From Sandaracinomonas limnophila (GTDB taxonomy: Bacteria > Bacteroidota > Bacteroidia > Cytophagales > Spirosomataceae), in NCBI RefSeq assembly GCF_004005965.1, contig NZ_SACY01000001.1, positions 434,001 to 498,000 on the forward strand: 64,000 nt of DNA, given 5' to 3'. Each line of letters begins with the position of its first letter. Position 1 is the first letter of the stretch. The translations under genes and the position numbers were made by a program. The notes under the pieces were generated by a model, which had not been told where the DNA came from, made no database searches, and saw nothing but the letters and a program-made list of their open reading frames with translations. This document shows positions 1-9,604 of this stretch, piece by piece.

Positions 1-643
1 TCTTACGAGATATAATTTCCTGTTGAATCTTTGGTAACCAATTTTTTGCAGAAACCACAGCATTTAAATTATCCAAAATTCCTTTAGAAATAAACTCCTT
101 TTTACTTTCAATGTATTTATCAATAATTGAACTTGCATTTACAGAAAAACCAGCAACTTTAATGCTAGGCTTTTGAAGCCAATCATAACTATAATCACAT
201 GTTTCAAAATAAATATCCGGCCCAACATTTGAGCTAATTGGAAAACTTACCTGTGCTTTGATAGTCCCCTGAAACCAACCTGCATTCATTCCTAAAACAC
301 TAGGCTTGGCTTTGAAGATTAATTGTAAATCTGAAATAAATATTTTGTCATTTCGGTATTCGATCTTTGGCGTATTATTCAATTGAATCAAAAAGGGATC
401 ATTTTCTTTTTGTTCAGCTAATATTTTACCTGGGACGAAGGCTAAACGACGTAAAAGCGAATCGTAGCTGTAGTGTATTCGAACTAACAAACGAGTGGGC
501 TGTAATCCCAAGGTGCCATCAGTAAATGACATTTGCTTACCTTCTGGCTGATTAGGTTTGTGAACAGCACACGAACCTAAAAACAAAAAAAATCCCAGAC
601 CAATGAAAAACATTAATCTGGGAAAAATAATTCTTTTTTCCAT
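1..643 (-). CDS. Lipoprotein, C-terminus beyond window edge (possibly DUF4403)
   Basis: An open frame runs from an ATG at 643 through the left edge, so about 214 N-terminal residues are visible. The protein begins with a basic N-region, a hydrophobic stretch and a lipobox LGSC with the acylated cysteine at residue 25, so it is expected to be an envelope lipoprotein. The rest is soluble and beta-like, without a catalytic motif I recognise. The overall look (lipoprotein, beta-rich, phrases such as LQPTRLLVRIHYSYDS) recalls the Bacteroidota DUF4403 family, but this is tentative. Its ATG shares one base with the fabG stop (TAATG on the minus strand), so the two are probably translationally coupled. 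Confidence 0.75.
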   Translation of the reverse strand, partial: MEKRIIFPRLMFFIGLGFFLFLGSCAVHKPNQPEGKQMSFTDGTLGLQPTRLLVRIHYSYDSLLRRLAFVPGKILAEQKENDPFLIQLNNTPKIEYRNDKIFISDLQLIFKAKPSVLGMNAGWFQGTIKAQVSFPISSNVGPDIYFETCDYSYDWLQKPSIKVAGFSVNASSIIDKYIESKKEFISKGILDNLNAVVSAKNWLPKIQQEIISRK

Positions 644-1389
644 TAGGTTAATAAACCTCCATTAACAGAAATAACTTGACCAGTAACATAAGAAGACAAT
701 TCAGAGCCTAAAAACAGACACACGTTTGCAACTTCTTTAGAATCTCCTCCTCTTTTCATCGGAATATTTTTCTTCCAATCCTCTACCGTAGCAGCGTCTA
801 ACTCTTCTGTCATCTCAGTTTCAATAAATCCTGGTGCAATTGCATTGCAACGAATATTTCTTGATCCAAGTTCTAAGGCAACAGATTTCGTAAAACCGAT
901 AATACCAGCCTTAGAGGCTGAATAGTTAGCTTGACCTGCATTTCCCTTAATACCAACAATAGAAGTCATATTAATAATAGAACCTGATTTAGCCTTCATC
1001 ATTGGTTTAATACAGGCTTTAGTCAAATTAAAAACAGATTTCAAATTAACCTCGATAACTTCATCCCATTGTTCTTCACTCATTCGCATCAATAAACCAT
1101 CTCTGGTAATACCCGCATTATTAATCAAAACATCAATTTGTCCAAAATCAGCCATCACCTGATTAATAAGTTCTTCTGCTTGATCAAATTTAGAAGCATC
1201 CGAACGGTAGCCTTTTGCCTTAACACCAAATGCCTCTAATTCTTTTTCCAATGCTTGTCCTTTTTCTACAGATGACAGATAGGTAAAAGCTACATTCGCC
1301 CCTGATTGAGCAAATGTGGTAGCAATTGACCTACCAATACCTCTTGACGCACCGGTCACTAAAACAACTTGATTTTCAACTAACTTCAT
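643..1389 (-). CDS. fabG: 3-oxoacyl-[acyl-carrier-protein] reductase FabG
   Basis: NADPH-dependent reduction of 3-oxoacyl-ACP in fatty acid elongation, cytoplasmic. The 248-residue product is a classical short-chain dehydrogenase: cofactor motif TGASRGIG at residues 12-19, NNAG near 90, and catalytic Ser143, Tyr156 and Lys160 in the YSASK motif. I chose the ATG at 1389; an in-frame ATG at 1425 would add a 12-residue lysine-rich extension not usual for the family. It sits 49 bases downstream of clpC and overlaps the next lipoprotein gene by one base. SDR paralogues are common, but length and the C-terminal VISVNGG strongly favour FabG. Confidence 0.95.
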   Translation of the reverse strand: MKLVENQVVLVTGASRGIGRSIATTFAQSGANVAFTYLSSVEKGQALEKELEAFGVKAKGYRSDASKFDQAEELINQVMADFGQIDVLINNAGITRDGLLMRMSEEQWDEVIEVNLKSVFNLTKACIKPMMKAKSGSIINMTSIVGIKGNAGQANYSASKAGIIGFTKSVALELGSRNIRCNAIAPGFIETEMTEELDAATVEDWKKNIPMKRGGDSKEVANVCLFLGSELSSYVTGQVISVNGGLLT

Positions 1390-1438
1390 CTTTAAACTTT
1401 TAATTTTCAAATTCAATATTTCCACTGCCCAATACCCA

Positions 1439-3979
1439 CTACTTACTTTTCTTCTTTCTATTAAAACTCAACTGCTCCTGACCTTCTTCAAAATCAATAT
1501 AAATACACTCTCCTTCTTTTAAAGCTCCCTTAAGAATTTCTTCTGCCAAAGGATCTTCTACATATTTTTGAATCGCTCTGTTTAAAGGTCTAGCACCAAA
1601 TTGTGGATCATAGCCTTTTGCTGAAATTAAATCTTTTGCCTTTTCTGATAATTCTATTTCAAAACCCAAATTTAATAATCTATCTTTTAGCTTAAGCAAC
1701 ATAATATCAATGATTTTATGAAGGTGCTCCTTTTCTAAAGAATTGAAGACGATAATATCATCAAGGCGATTGATAAATTCTGGTGCAAAAGCCTTCTTCA
1801 AGGCACTTTGAATAGTGGATTTAGCATGTTCTTCCTGATTATCCAATCTAGATTTAGTTGAAAATCCAATTCCCGATCCAAAATCCTTCAAATCACGAGC
1901 TCCAATATTGGAAGTCATAATGATGATGGTATTTCTAAAATCAACTCGTCTCCCTAGTCCATCAGTTAAAATACCGTCGTCCAATACCTGAAGCAATAAA
2001 TTGAATACATCGGGATGGGCTTTTTCAATTTCATCTAATAAAATAACCGCATACGGTTTTCTACGAACTTTTTCAGTCAATTGTCCACCTTCTTCATAGC
2101 CAACGTATCCTGGAGGCGCTCCCACTAAGCGAGATACTGAGAATTTCTCCATATACTCACTCATGTCAATTCTAACCAAAGCATCTTCTTTATCAAACAG
2201 ATAAGTTGCTAAAACCTTGGCTAATTCTGTTTTTCCAACACCCGTAGGACCTAAAAAAATGAAACTTCCAATAGGTTTTTTAGGATCCTTTAAACCAACC
2301 CTGGTTCGTTGAATGGCCTTCACTAACTTTTTAATGGCATCATCCTGACCAATTACTTGTTTAGTCATTTCGGATTCCATGTTAAGTAGTTTCTCTCCTT
2401 CTTTTGTTGCCACACGTTTAACAGGAATACCTGTCATCTGCGCTATTACTTCGGCGACATGCTCATCATCTACTGTAAATCGTTTCTGTTTAGATTCTTC
2501 TTCCCACAATTGCTTTGCACGCTCTAATTCATCAATTAATTTCTTTTCTCGATCTCTTAATTGAGCAGCTTCTTCATATTTCTGAGATTTAACCACTTGG
2601 TTTTTCTCTTTTTTAACCAATTCTATTTGTGATTCTAAGGCAACAATATCTTCAGGTACAGAAATATTTGAAATATGTACCCTAGCACCAACTTCATCCA
2701 GCACATCAATCGCTTTATCAGGTAAAAAACGATCTGAAATATATCGATCAGATAATTTTACTGCGGCAACAATAGATTCATCAGTATAGTTTACATGATG
2801 ATGCTCCTCGTATTTTTCTTTAATGTTATGTAAAATTTCAATCGTTTCATCAACGGAAGTTGCATCAACCATTACAGTTTGAAATCTTCTAGCCAATGCT
2901 CCATCTTTTTCGATATATTGGCGATACTCATCTAAAGTAGTTGCACCAATAACTTGAATATCACCACGTGCTAAAGAAGGTTTAAACATATTAGAAGCAT
3001 CCAAACTACCTGATGCTCCCCCTGCACCTACAATGGTGTGTAATTCATCGATAAACAAAATAACATCAGTAGATTTCTCCAACTCATTCATTACCGCCTT
3101 CATGCGTTCTTCAAATTGTCCACGGTATTTAGTACCCGCAACCAAAGAGGCAATATCAAGGGTAACAACTCGTTTTCCAAACAAAACACGCGATACTTTT
3201 TTTTGAATAATTCGTAAGGCCAAACCTTCAGCAATTGCTGTTTTACCAACCCCTGGTTCTCCAATTAAAATAGGGTTGTTTTTCTTTCTACGAGATAAAA
3301 TTTGGGCAACACGTTCAATTTCTTTTTCGCGTCCTACTATTGGATCTAATTTACCAGCTTCTGCTATTTTAGTTAAATCTCTACCAAAATTATCCAAAAC
3401 TGGTGTTTTGCTTTTTTCTGCAGATTTTGTGCCTGTAGAACCGGCAGATGAACCCGACCCAGCCGAGTACATTCGGCTATCGTCCTCATTATCTTCCATA
3501 TCCATTGATGCACTTGGTTTCTCAGATTTACTTGGATTTCCTCCTTGAAATTCAACCATTTCTTTAATCAAGTCGTAATAAACTTGATATTTTTCTAAAA
3601 TCTGAGTAGCTACATTATCTTCATCACGCAAAATGGCCATTAACAAATGATCTGTTTCAACCAAATTGGTTTTAAAATATTTGGCCTCTAAATAGGTCAA
3701 TCGTAATACTTTCTCCGCCTGTTTTGTTAAAGGGATATTTTGCAAACTTTTTGCTTCAGAACCTTTGCTAGTCAAAACTGTTGAGTTTTCAATATTTTGC
3801 TTTAATTGTTCTAAAGAAACTCCTGAACGTAATAGTAAATTAATACCAGGTCCTTCCCCATCTCGAATCATACCCAACATTAAATGTTCGGTACCAATAT
3901 AATCGTGACCCAGACGAAGAGCTTCTTCTCTTGCGAAGGTAATAACATCTTTCACTTTATTGGAAAATTTCGCTTCCAT
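1439..3979 (-). CDS. clpC: ATP-dependent Clp protease ATP-binding subunit ClpC
   Basis: AAA+ unfoldase that feeds substrates to ClpP, or acts as a chaperone with an adaptor. The 846 residues hold two Clp_N repeats (about 1-145), a first AAA+ domain with Walker A GEPGVGKT at 240-247, a UVR/coiled-coil middle segment around 465-500, and a second AAA+ domain with GPTGVGKT at 577-584, followed by the Clp D2-small domain. The linker at about 148-190 is rich in Ser, Gly, Asp and Glu and looks disordered. The length is normal for ClpC, and the short UVR-type middle region separates it from ClpB. The gap to wbqC upstream is only 31 bases and holds no clear promoter, so read-through from wbqC is possible. 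Confidence 0.97.
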   Translation of the reverse strand: MEAKFSNKVKDVITFAREEALRLGHDYIGTEHLMLGMIRDGEGPGINLLLRSGVSLEQLKQNIENSTVLTSKGSEAKSLQNIPLTKQAEKVLRLTYLEAKYFKTNLVETDHLLMAILRDEDNVATQILEKYQVYYDLIKEMVEFQGGNPSKSEKPSASMDMEDNEDDSRMYSAGSGSSAGSTGTKSAEKSKTPVLDNFGRDLTKIAEAGKLDPIVGREKEIERVAQILSRRKKNNPILIGEPGVGKTAIAEGLALRIIQKKVSRVLFGKRVVTLDIASLVAGTKYRGQFEERMKAVMNELEKSTDVILFIDELHTIVGAGGASGSLDASNMFKPSLARGDIQVIGATTLDEYRQYIEKDGALARRFQTVMVDATSVDETIEILHNIKEKYEEHHHVNYTDESIVAAVKLSDRYISDRFLPDKAIDVLDEVGARVHISNISVPEDIVALESQIELVKKEKNQVVKSQKYEEAAQLRDREKKLIDELERAKQLWEEESKQKRFTVDDEHVAEVIAQMTGIPVKRVATKEGEKLLNMESEMTKQVIGQDDAIKKLVKAIQRTRVGLKDPKKPIGSFIFLGPTGVGKTELAKVLATYLFDKEDALVRIDMSEYMEKFSVSRLVGAPPGYVGYEEGGQLTEKVRRKPYAVILLDEIEKAHPDVFNLLLQVLDDGILTDGLGRRVDFRNTIIIMTSNIGARDLKDFGSGIGFSTKSRLDNQEEHAKSTIQSALKKAFAPEFINRLDDIIVFNSLEKEHLHKIIDIMLLKLKDRLLNLGFEIELSEKAKDLISAKGYDPQFGARPLNRAIQKYVEDPLAEEILKGALKEGECIYIDFEEGQEQLSFNRKKKSK

Positions 3980-4010
3980 AATAATATAATTTTAAAGCAC
4001 AACAACAATG

Positions 4011-4619
4011 TTAGGCATTTTGTTCAATATTCAAACTCTTCAATATACTTAAACTATCTCGCCCCCTATTCATAACTAAATCGACTACTGACAAACTCTC
4101 AACAAATTCCATGCCAAAACATTGCTGATAGGAATAATCTGACACATTAATTTTTTGAACTTTCGGATGAATCAAATTATAATAAATAGAATCTTTAGAT
4201 TCAAAGTCAGAAGAAAATTTAAACTGACAACTACTCCCCAAAAATTTAAATATTAATTCCAAAAGTTCAATATTTAAATCTACTAAAAATTTCTGTTTTT
4301 TTGAAAAAATATTCCATAAATAAGGTGCAAAATATTCATAATAAGCAGATTTTCCATAAGCTGCCTGAAATGCTCCTATATGCTGTTTTTGCCAATTTTG
4401 TGAATAATCAATTTGAATATCCTTTGTTAGGGTTTTGATTCCGTGCTGATGAACCTGAGGAATAATTAGGGTCAATTTTCCATTTGAAGTTAAAATTTCA
4501 CATCGATTTCGAAAAGTTTGTTTTGGGAAATTTTCAAAAATTTCGAATATAATTTCTTCTTTTTGAAGTATCAACGAAATATATTCAATGGATGGTAAAT
4601 AATGAAGTTCAATATGCAT
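4011..4619 (-). CDS. WbqC family protein
   Basis: Member of the WbqC-like family, often found in surface polysaccharide or envelope clusters; the biochemical role is not settled. The 202-residue reading starts at the ATG at 4619, giving an N-terminus with the family hallmark HYLPSIEYISLI. An in-frame ATG at 4697 would add 26 residues and overlap the divergent acyltransferase gene, which I regard as wrong. Family-like segments include KLTLIIPQ and the aromatic run YYEYFAPYLWNIF. A promoter-like TATTTTTG ends only three bases before the chosen ATG, which would make the transcript leaderless. Confidence 0.85.
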   Translation of the reverse strand: MHIELHYLPSIEYISLILQKEEIIFEIFENFPKQTFRNRCEILTSNGKLTLIIPQVHQHGIKTLTKDIQIDYSQNWQKQHIGAFQAAYGKSAYYEYFAPYLWNIFSKKQKFLVDLNIELLELIFKFLGSSCQFKFSSDFESKDSIYYNLIHPKVQKINVSDYSYQQCFGMEFVESLSVVDLVMNRGRDSLSILKSLNIEQNA

Positions 4620-4622
4620 TCC

Positions 4623-4630
4623 CAAAAATA
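4623..4630 (-). promoter_or_regulatory. -7 promoter element TATTTTTG before wbqC
   Basis: Matches the Bacteroidota -7 consensus TAnnTTTG on the minus strand. Its last base lies three bases from the wbqC ATG, so transcription would begin at or within the start codon. No -33 TTG is visible at the usual distance. Confidence 0.45.
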
Positions 4631-4668
4631 AAGTGGATATTTGTAAAATTATTAAATAATTTTCAAGG

Positions 4669-5541
4669 ATGATAAATTTCATCAAATTACTGAGCAAATT
4701 ACCTCTATTTGTACTTTATGGCATTTCGGATTTTTGCCATTTTATACTTTGTTATATTTTTCCTTATCGGAAAAAAGTTATTGATCAAAACCTGAAAAAT
4801 TCCTTTCCTGAAAAATCAGAAAATGAACTAAATAAAATAAGAAATAGGTTTTATCTTTATTTCACTGATCTTTTTATTGAATTTGTCAAAGGATATTCAA
4901 TGTCAAAGGAACAAATTCTCTCCAGAGTTAAAATCATTGGCGATGAAGAGGTTCAAAAAAGAATTAGTAATAAACAGCCCATTATTTTAGTAGCTGGGCA
5001 CCAAGGTAATTGGGAATGGGCAATACATCGTTTAGCATTTACTAATTATACAAGCGACATTATTTACCAAAAATTGAATAACAAAAAATTTAATGATTTC
5101 ACTTTACAACTTCGTACAAAATTTCCAGGAATTTTAATGATGGAAAAGCGGGAATCTATTCTTTTAACAAAGGATAGAAAGGATGTACCAAGGGCTGTTT
5201 GTTTATTATCAGATCAGGCTCCTCAAAAACCTGAAAGTGCCTATTGGACATCATTTATGAATCAAGACACTGCCTTTTTTACTGGGATGGAAAGATTCGC
5301 ACGAGACTATAATTATCCTGTTTTTTACATAGAATTGGTTAAAATAAAACGAGGTCAATATGAAATGCGTTTTGAATTATTAGCCGATTTACCTCTTTCA
5401 AACATTTCAAATGGTGAAATAATTGAACGCTTTGCTAGACGATTAGAAAGATCTGTAAATGAATTTCCAGAACAATACCTTTGGTCACACAGAAGGTGGA
5501 AACACAAAAAGCCCGAACAATTAAAATTGAAATGGAATTAA
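4669..5541 (+). CDS. Lysophospholipid/lipid A acyltransferase (LpxL/HtrB family)
   Basis: Probable inner-membrane acyltransferase adding a secondary acyl chain to the lipid A precursor. The 290 residues begin with a hydrophobic anchor (about 8-33) followed by basic residues, and carry the acyltransferase signature HQGNWE with His111 and Glu116 (HX4E), plus DQAPQKP and a late WSHRRWK motif typical of the family. It is divergent from wbqC, with 49 bases between start codons, and its stop overlaps the convergent Sua5/YciO gene by four bases. The lpxD, lpxC-fabZ and lpxA genes for the early pathway lie 27 kb away. Which acyl chain is transferred cannot be told from sequence. Confidence 0.88.
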   Translation: MINFIKLLSKLPLFVLYGISDFCHFILCYIFPYRKKVIDQNLKNSFPEKSENELNKIRNRFYLYFTDLFIEFVKGYSMSKEQILSRVKIIGDEEVQKRISNKQPIILVAGHQGNWEWAIHRLAFTNYTSDIIYQKLNNKKFNDFTLQLRTKFPGILMMEKRESILLTKDRKDVPRAVCLLSDQAPQKPESAYWTSFMNQDTAFFTGMERFARDYNYPVFYIELVKIKRGQYEMRFELLADLPLSNISNGEIIERFARRLERSVNEFPEQYLWSHRRWKHKKPEQLKLKWN

Positions 5542-6158
5542 TAAAAACCAGAACAGTCACCTACTCCCTCTCGGATAACCTCAAAATCTTCATCAAGAAT
5601 CTCAATGACTGAAGATGGCTGAAATCCGCCAATGCCACCATCTAATAAAATATCAATCTGGTGACCATATCTTTCTGTAATCAATTCAGGATTTGTAAAA
5701 TATTCAATTTCAACACCATCAAATGGTAATGTAGTGGTTATCAAAGGCACTCCTAATTTTTCTACAATTTCAAGAATTGGATCATAAGCAGGTATTCTTA
5801 CCCCAACAGTTTTTTTACCTTGTATTAAAATATTAGGAACCTCAGAACTTGCTGGAAGTATAAAAGTGTAAGGGCCTGGTAAATAATGTTTTAAAGTTTT
5901 AAAAGCAAAGTTGGAAACCTTTGCATATTGTGAAATATTACTAAGGTCTGGACATATAAAAGCAAATCGATTTTTATTGACCTTCACATTTTTTAATTCA
6001 CAAATACGATTAACCCCAGAGACAGATTTAATAGAACAACCTACTGCATACATGGTGTCGGTGGGATAAATAATCACAGCATTTTTTTCTAGGGCTGAAA
6101 CTATTTTCTGAATTACCTCATCTTTATTATTTTTTGGATAAATTTTAATGATTTCCAT
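5538..6158 (-). CDS. L-threonylcarbamoyladenylate synthase-like protein (Sua5/YciO/YrdC)
   Basis: The 206 residues form a single YrdC domain, with the N-terminal YPTDTMYAVGC motif that binds nucleotide/threonine and the KNVKVNKNRF lysine-rich loop. Members make threonylcarbamoyl-AMP for t6A modification of ANN-decoding tRNAs, although the YciO branch has a less certain role. There is no C-terminal Sua5 domain, so it is the short type. It is the last gene of a tight minus-strand run; it lies directly behind yihY with no intergenic base and overlaps the convergent acyltransferase gene by four bases. Confidence 0.88.
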   Translation of the reverse strand: MEIIKIYPKNNKDEVIQKIVSALEKNAVIIYPTDTMYAVGCSIKSVSGVNRICELKNVKVNKNRFAFICPDLSNISQYAKVSNFAFKTLKHYLPGPYTFILPASSEVPNILIQGKKTVGVRIPAYDPILEIVEKLGVPLITTTLPFDGVEIEYFTNPELITERYGHQIDILLDGGIGGFQPSSVIEILDEDFEVIREGVGDCSGFY

Positions 6159-7076
6159 TTATTCAAAATAATTTGATTCCATATTTTCTTTTTCTTCTTC
6201 CCTTACCTGATCTATACTCGCATTAATTTCAAAACCAACGATTAAAATCAAAGCTATAAAATACAACCAAGCCATAAGCGCAATTAATGAACCAATAGAT
6301 CCATAAACCTTATGGTAATTTGCAAAATTTACTAAATAATAGGAAAATATATTGGTAATTAAGATCGTTAAAATTGAAGCTGTGATAGATCCCACATTAA
6401 AAAATTTCCATCTTTTATGAATAGCCGGTGCGTAATAATAAATAATAGAAATTGTGAAAAAGAAAACCGAAAATGTAACAAAATATGTTATGGAAGTAAC
6501 CAAATAATAATTGAAATTATAATTAATAAGGTCTTTCTGAGCTAGATATTTCACTAAAAAATTTCCAACAATAAAAACTAAGATTGCGACTAGCAAAACA
6601 AAGGTTAAAAGAAAATTTAGACCAACTGCAATAGCTCTTTCCTTCATCCATCCTCTATTTTCATTAGTTTTATAGGTCATATTGAAAGACTTAATCAAAG
6701 CCATAATTCCACTGGTACTTGCATAAAGTGCCAAAATAAAACCAAAAGAAAGTACTCCACCTCGTTTTTGTGTCACAATTTCTAAAACCAACGACGTCAA
6801 ATCTTTACGTAAGTTGGGAGGAACCGTCGATTTTAAAAATCCAATGACCTTTTGATCAAAATGCTCTATGGGTAAATAAGGCAATAAAGAAAACAAAAAA
6901 ATGATAGTAGGAAAAACAGCCAGAGTGAAATTATAGGCTACTGCAGCTGCGCGTACATCTATATCAATTAAAAATAGTTTACTGTACAAAATTCGTATTA
7001 CTCTGAAAAAAACATAATGTTCTTCAAGTTCCTTCCAAAACAATTTCAATTCATGAAGTAATTTCTTTCTTTTCAT
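6159..7076 (-). CDS. YihY/virulence factor BrkB family membrane protein
   Basis: Inner-membrane protein of the YihY (former ribonuclease BN/UPF0761) family, 305 residues, function unknown. Six hydrophobic segments can be seen (about 35-65, 95-130, 140-175, 185-210, 220-245 and 250-275). Family-typical phrases are AAAVAYNFTLAVFP near the N-terminus and YGSIGSLIALMAWLY near the C-terminus. The start codon overlaps the stop of the thioesterase gene by one base, so it is part of the mltG-thioesterase-yihY-sua5 transcription unit. The old ribonuclease annotation should not be used. Confidence 0.9.
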   Translation of the reverse strand: MKRKKLLHELKLFWKELEEHYVFFRVIRILYSKLFLIDIDVRAAAVAYNFTLAVFPTIIFLFSLLPYLPIEHFDQKVIGFLKSTVPPNLRKDLTSLVLEIVTQKRGGVLSFGFILALYASTSGIMALIKSFNMTYKTNENRGWMKERAIAVGLNFLLTFVLLVAILVFIVGNFLVKYLAQKDLINYNFNYYLVTSITYFVTFSVFFFTISIIYYYAPAIHKRWKFFNVGSITASILTILITNIFSYYLVNFANYHKVYGSIGSLIALMAWLYFIALILIVGFEINASIDQVREEEKENMESNYFE

Positions 7077-7480
7077 TAAAATTTACTTTCAATTGCTGTT
7101 AATACATTCGCAGGAACACGAATAACTTTTTGTGTTTCCATTTGCATAAAGACAAGAGAAGTCTTTCCTTCATGGATTAATACACCCTCTTCGTTTTCAA
7201 TTAAATAATTAAAAACAATTCGAACAGCAGGTAATTCCTTTATTTGACATTTGATCGTCAATAAATCATCATATTTTGCGGGTTGGTGATATTTGGAATA
7301 ATTTTCAAATACAGGTAAGCCTACCCCAGAATCTTCAAGATCTTTGTAAGAAACCCCCAAACTTCTTAACATTTCTACACGACCAATTTCATATAAACGA
7401 GCATAGTTACCATAATACATATAACCCATTTTATCTGTATCGGCATAACATACCCTATATTTTAATTCAAATTGGAGCAT
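7076..7480 (-). CDS. Acyl-CoA thioesterase, YbgC/4HBT family
   Basis: Single hotdog-fold domain of 134 residues. The N-terminal YADTDKMGYMYYGNY motif is the 4-hydroxybenzoyl-CoA thioesterase signature, with the catalytic aspartate in the DTD group near residue 14-16. It probably hydrolyses short-chain acyl-CoA or acyl-ACP in the cytoplasm; the true substrate is not readable. In proteobacteria the relative YbgC sits with tol-pal, which is not the case here. It overlaps both neighbours by one base (mltG upstream, yihY downstream), indicating coupled translation. Confidence 0.88.
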   Translation of the reverse strand: MLQFELKYRVCYADTDKMGYMYYGNYARLYEIGRVEMLRSLGVSYKDLEDSGVGLPVFENYSKYHQPAKYDDLLTIKCQIKELPAVRIVFNYLIENEEGVLIHEGKTSLVFMQMETQKVIRVPANVLTAIESKF

Positions 7481-8511
7481 TAGTTGATATTATTTTTATC
7501 CAAAGCCCTTTGATAATTAGCTGCATTCACCAAATGTTCTTCATAGGTTTTGGCAAATGAATGGTACCCAGAAAAATCTTCTTTAGCACAAAAATACAAA
7601 TATTGATGTTTTTCTAAATGAAGTACTTTATCAATAACCTTAGGGTTCGGAATCGAAATTGGACCTGGAGGTAAGCCTATATTTTTATATGTATTGTATG
7701 GTGAATTTAATGCAGTATACTTACCAGTTACTCGTTTAATTGTAAAATCTTTCCAGGCAAAAACCACCGTAGGATCTGCTTGTAAAGGCATTGATTGTTG
7801 AAAACGATTCCAATATACTCCGGCAATCCGAGCTTGTTCATCACTTTTTTTACTCTCCCCTTCCACAATTGAAGCCAATGTAGCAACCTGAACAGGTGTC
7901 ATACCTAATTTCTTAGATTCTTCTATTCTTGTACTATTCCAAAATTTTTTATTTTGTTTGTTCATTTTCTGCATAAATGAATCAAAATTGGATGTCCACA
8001 ATACCTCATAGGTATCAGGTATAAATATTGCAGGAATAGTTTCTTTTGTAAACCCAAAAGAAGCCACATATTCACTTGAATCTAATCTTTTGTAAATATA
8101 AACTGAGTCAAATGGTAAAACTTTACCTAATTTTCCGGCTATGTCTTCCTTTAAGCGCCAGGTATTGACAACAACTTTAATAGCATCCTGACGACCATTT
8201 CTAATTTTTCGAATAAGCTCCCAATTGCTTGAGGTTTCATGAATCAAATACCTTCCCGGACGAACTTTTTCTTGTATTCCTAATACTTTTGATAGGAAAC
8301 GAAAAGAAAGATTATCTCGTACTATATCATGTTTTTTTAAAGTATCTTCCAAAGTTTTAAAAGTAGCACCTTGAGGAATTAATAATTCAAAACTTTCACC
8401 TTTTTTAACGTTGAAATTGGGCGTTTTGAAAATTTGCCAAGCATAGTAAGAAAACATGGCAGATAGCAAGGCAAATACTAAAATTGCTATTTTTATTCTT
8501 TTATTGAACAT
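7480..8511 (-). CDS. mltG: Endolytic murein transglycosylase MltG
   Basis: Membrane-anchored endolytic transglycosylase that cuts nascent glycan strands and limits their length. The 343 residues show an N-terminal transmembrane anchor (about 8-27), a LysM-like/YceG N-domain, and the YceG catalytic domain with LASIVEGES, where Glu217 is the expected catalytic residue, followed by VYWNRFQQSMPLQADPTV and a C-terminal region with YNTYKNIGLPPGPI. The length is normal. It starts one base after the Ldh2-type dehydrogenase gene and overlaps the thioesterase gene by one base. Confidence 0.94.
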   Translation of the reverse strand: MFNKRIKIAILVFALLSAMFSYYAWQIFKTPNFNVKKGESFELLIPQGATFKTLEDTLKKHDIVRDNLSFRFLSKVLGIQEKVRPGRYLIHETSSNWELIRKIRNGRQDAIKVVVNTWRLKEDIAGKLGKVLPFDSVYIYKRLDSSEYVASFGFTKETIPAIFIPDTYEVLWTSNFDSFMQKMNKQNKKFWNSTRIEESKKLGMTPVQVATLASIVEGESKKSDEQARIAGVYWNRFQQSMPLQADPTVVFAWKDFTIKRVTGKYTALNSPYNTYKNIGLPPGPISIPNPKVIDKVLHLEKHQYLYFCAKEDFSGYHSFAKTYEEHLVNAANYQRALDKNNIN

Positions 8512-8512
8512 T

Positions 8513-9589
8513 TTATAAATCTAATTTAATATTAAAACGAGTTCCTAAACCTTCCAAATCTTTTAAAACGGGGTCCAAAAGAGGAATACCTTCTATTTTT
8601 CGTTCAGCTTCTAAAATTCTTTCAGGATCTCCTGGTATTAAAACTTTCTGACCTTCAACTGCTTCTGCAGAACGGAATCTTTGAATCCATTTATCCATAT
8701 CCGCTAAAAATTCCTCAATAGGCCTAAATCCATCAACGCGCATGGCACCTAAAAAATGACCTGTTCCGTTTCCTACAGAATCACCAGCCGACATAAATCC
8801 TGCGGTTGCAAAAGGTGGTACCCAAGGCCCAAAATTAGCTCCAGACAAAACTCCTGACAAAATATCTACAGCTGCTCCTAATCCATAACCTTTATGGGAA
8901 CCATGTTCTCTATCTCCTCCAAGAGGCAATAAAGCTCCTCCATTTTTTATGGCAAATGCATCATTACAAGGCTTACCATCTTTGTCTTGCACCCAACCAT
9001 CGGGCGTGTCCAATCCTTTTCTTTGTAATATTTCCAATTTCCCATAAGCTACCGCTGTAGAAGCAAAATCGGCAACAAAAGCGGGTTCTGTTAAAGCAGG
9101 AATAGAAATAGCGATTGGATTTGTGCCCAATAATTTCTCTTTTGAAAAAGTTGGAGTAACTAAAGGTGCTGCATGAGTCATTGCCCAACCGATCATATTC
9201 TCAGGTAAGGCTTTCATCGCATGGTACCCTGCAATTCCAAAATGGTTGGAATTTTGAACTGCTATCCATCCCGTACCTACCTTATGTGCCTTTTCCATAG
9301 CAATTTCCATTGCAAATGGTGCAACTACCAATCCTAGACCTTTATCTCCATCTATTGTGGCAGTAGATGGGGTTTGGTGTATTATTTTACATATTGGTTT
9401 AGGATTTAATCGCCCATTATCAAACAAACGAACATATCCTACTAATCTCGCAACCCCATGAGAATCAATACCTCTTAAATCGGCTGATACCAAAACTTCA
9501 GCAGCCAATAGAGCTTCCTGTTCTTTACAACCAATCGATTGGAATATTTGAACAACAAATTTCTTTAATTTGTTATGATCTACTTTCAT
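8513..9589 (-). CDS. Malate/L-lactate/ureidoglycolate dehydrogenase family (Ldh2) oxidoreductase
   Basis: NAD(P)-dependent 2-hydroxyacid dehydrogenase of the Ldh2/YiaK/ComC fold, unrelated to the classical malate dehydrogenase encoded at 50.6 kb. The 358 residues include SADLRGIDSHGVARL near the N-terminus, NSNHFGIAGY (putative catalytic His) and HGSHKGYGLG. I chose the ATG at 9589; a TTG in frame at 9607 would overlap the promoter box and is rejected. Substrate is not predictable: malate, lactate, ureidoglycolate and 2,3-diketogulonate enzymes share the fold. It is the first gene of the mltG run; the functional link to peptidoglycan is unclear. Confidence 0.88.
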   Translation of the reverse strand: MKVDHNKLKKFVVQIFQSIGCKEQEALLAAEVLVSADLRGIDSHGVARLVGYVRLFDNGRLNPKPICKIIHQTPSTATIDGDKGLGLVVAPFAMEIAMEKAHKVGTGWIAVQNSNHFGIAGYHAMKALPENMIGWAMTHAAPLVTPTFSKEKLLGTNPIAISIPALTEPAFVADFASTAVAYGKLEILQRKGLDTPDGWVQDKDGKPCNDAFAIKNGGALLPLGGDREHGSHKGYGLGAAVDILSGVLSGANFGPWVPPFATAGFMSAGDSVGNGTGHFLGAMRVDGFRPIEEFLADMDKWIQRFRSAEAVEGQKVLIPGDPERILEAERKIEGIPLLDPVLKDLEGLGTRFNIKLDL

Positions 9590-9604
9590 ATTAAAATCAA
9601 AGTA

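Noticed and set aside
4620-4697. Longer start of the WbqC gene at 4697
   Set aside because: It would overlap the divergent acyltransferase gene by 29 bases and adds a leucine/isoleucine-rich stretch not found in the family, ahead of the normal HYLPSIEY start.
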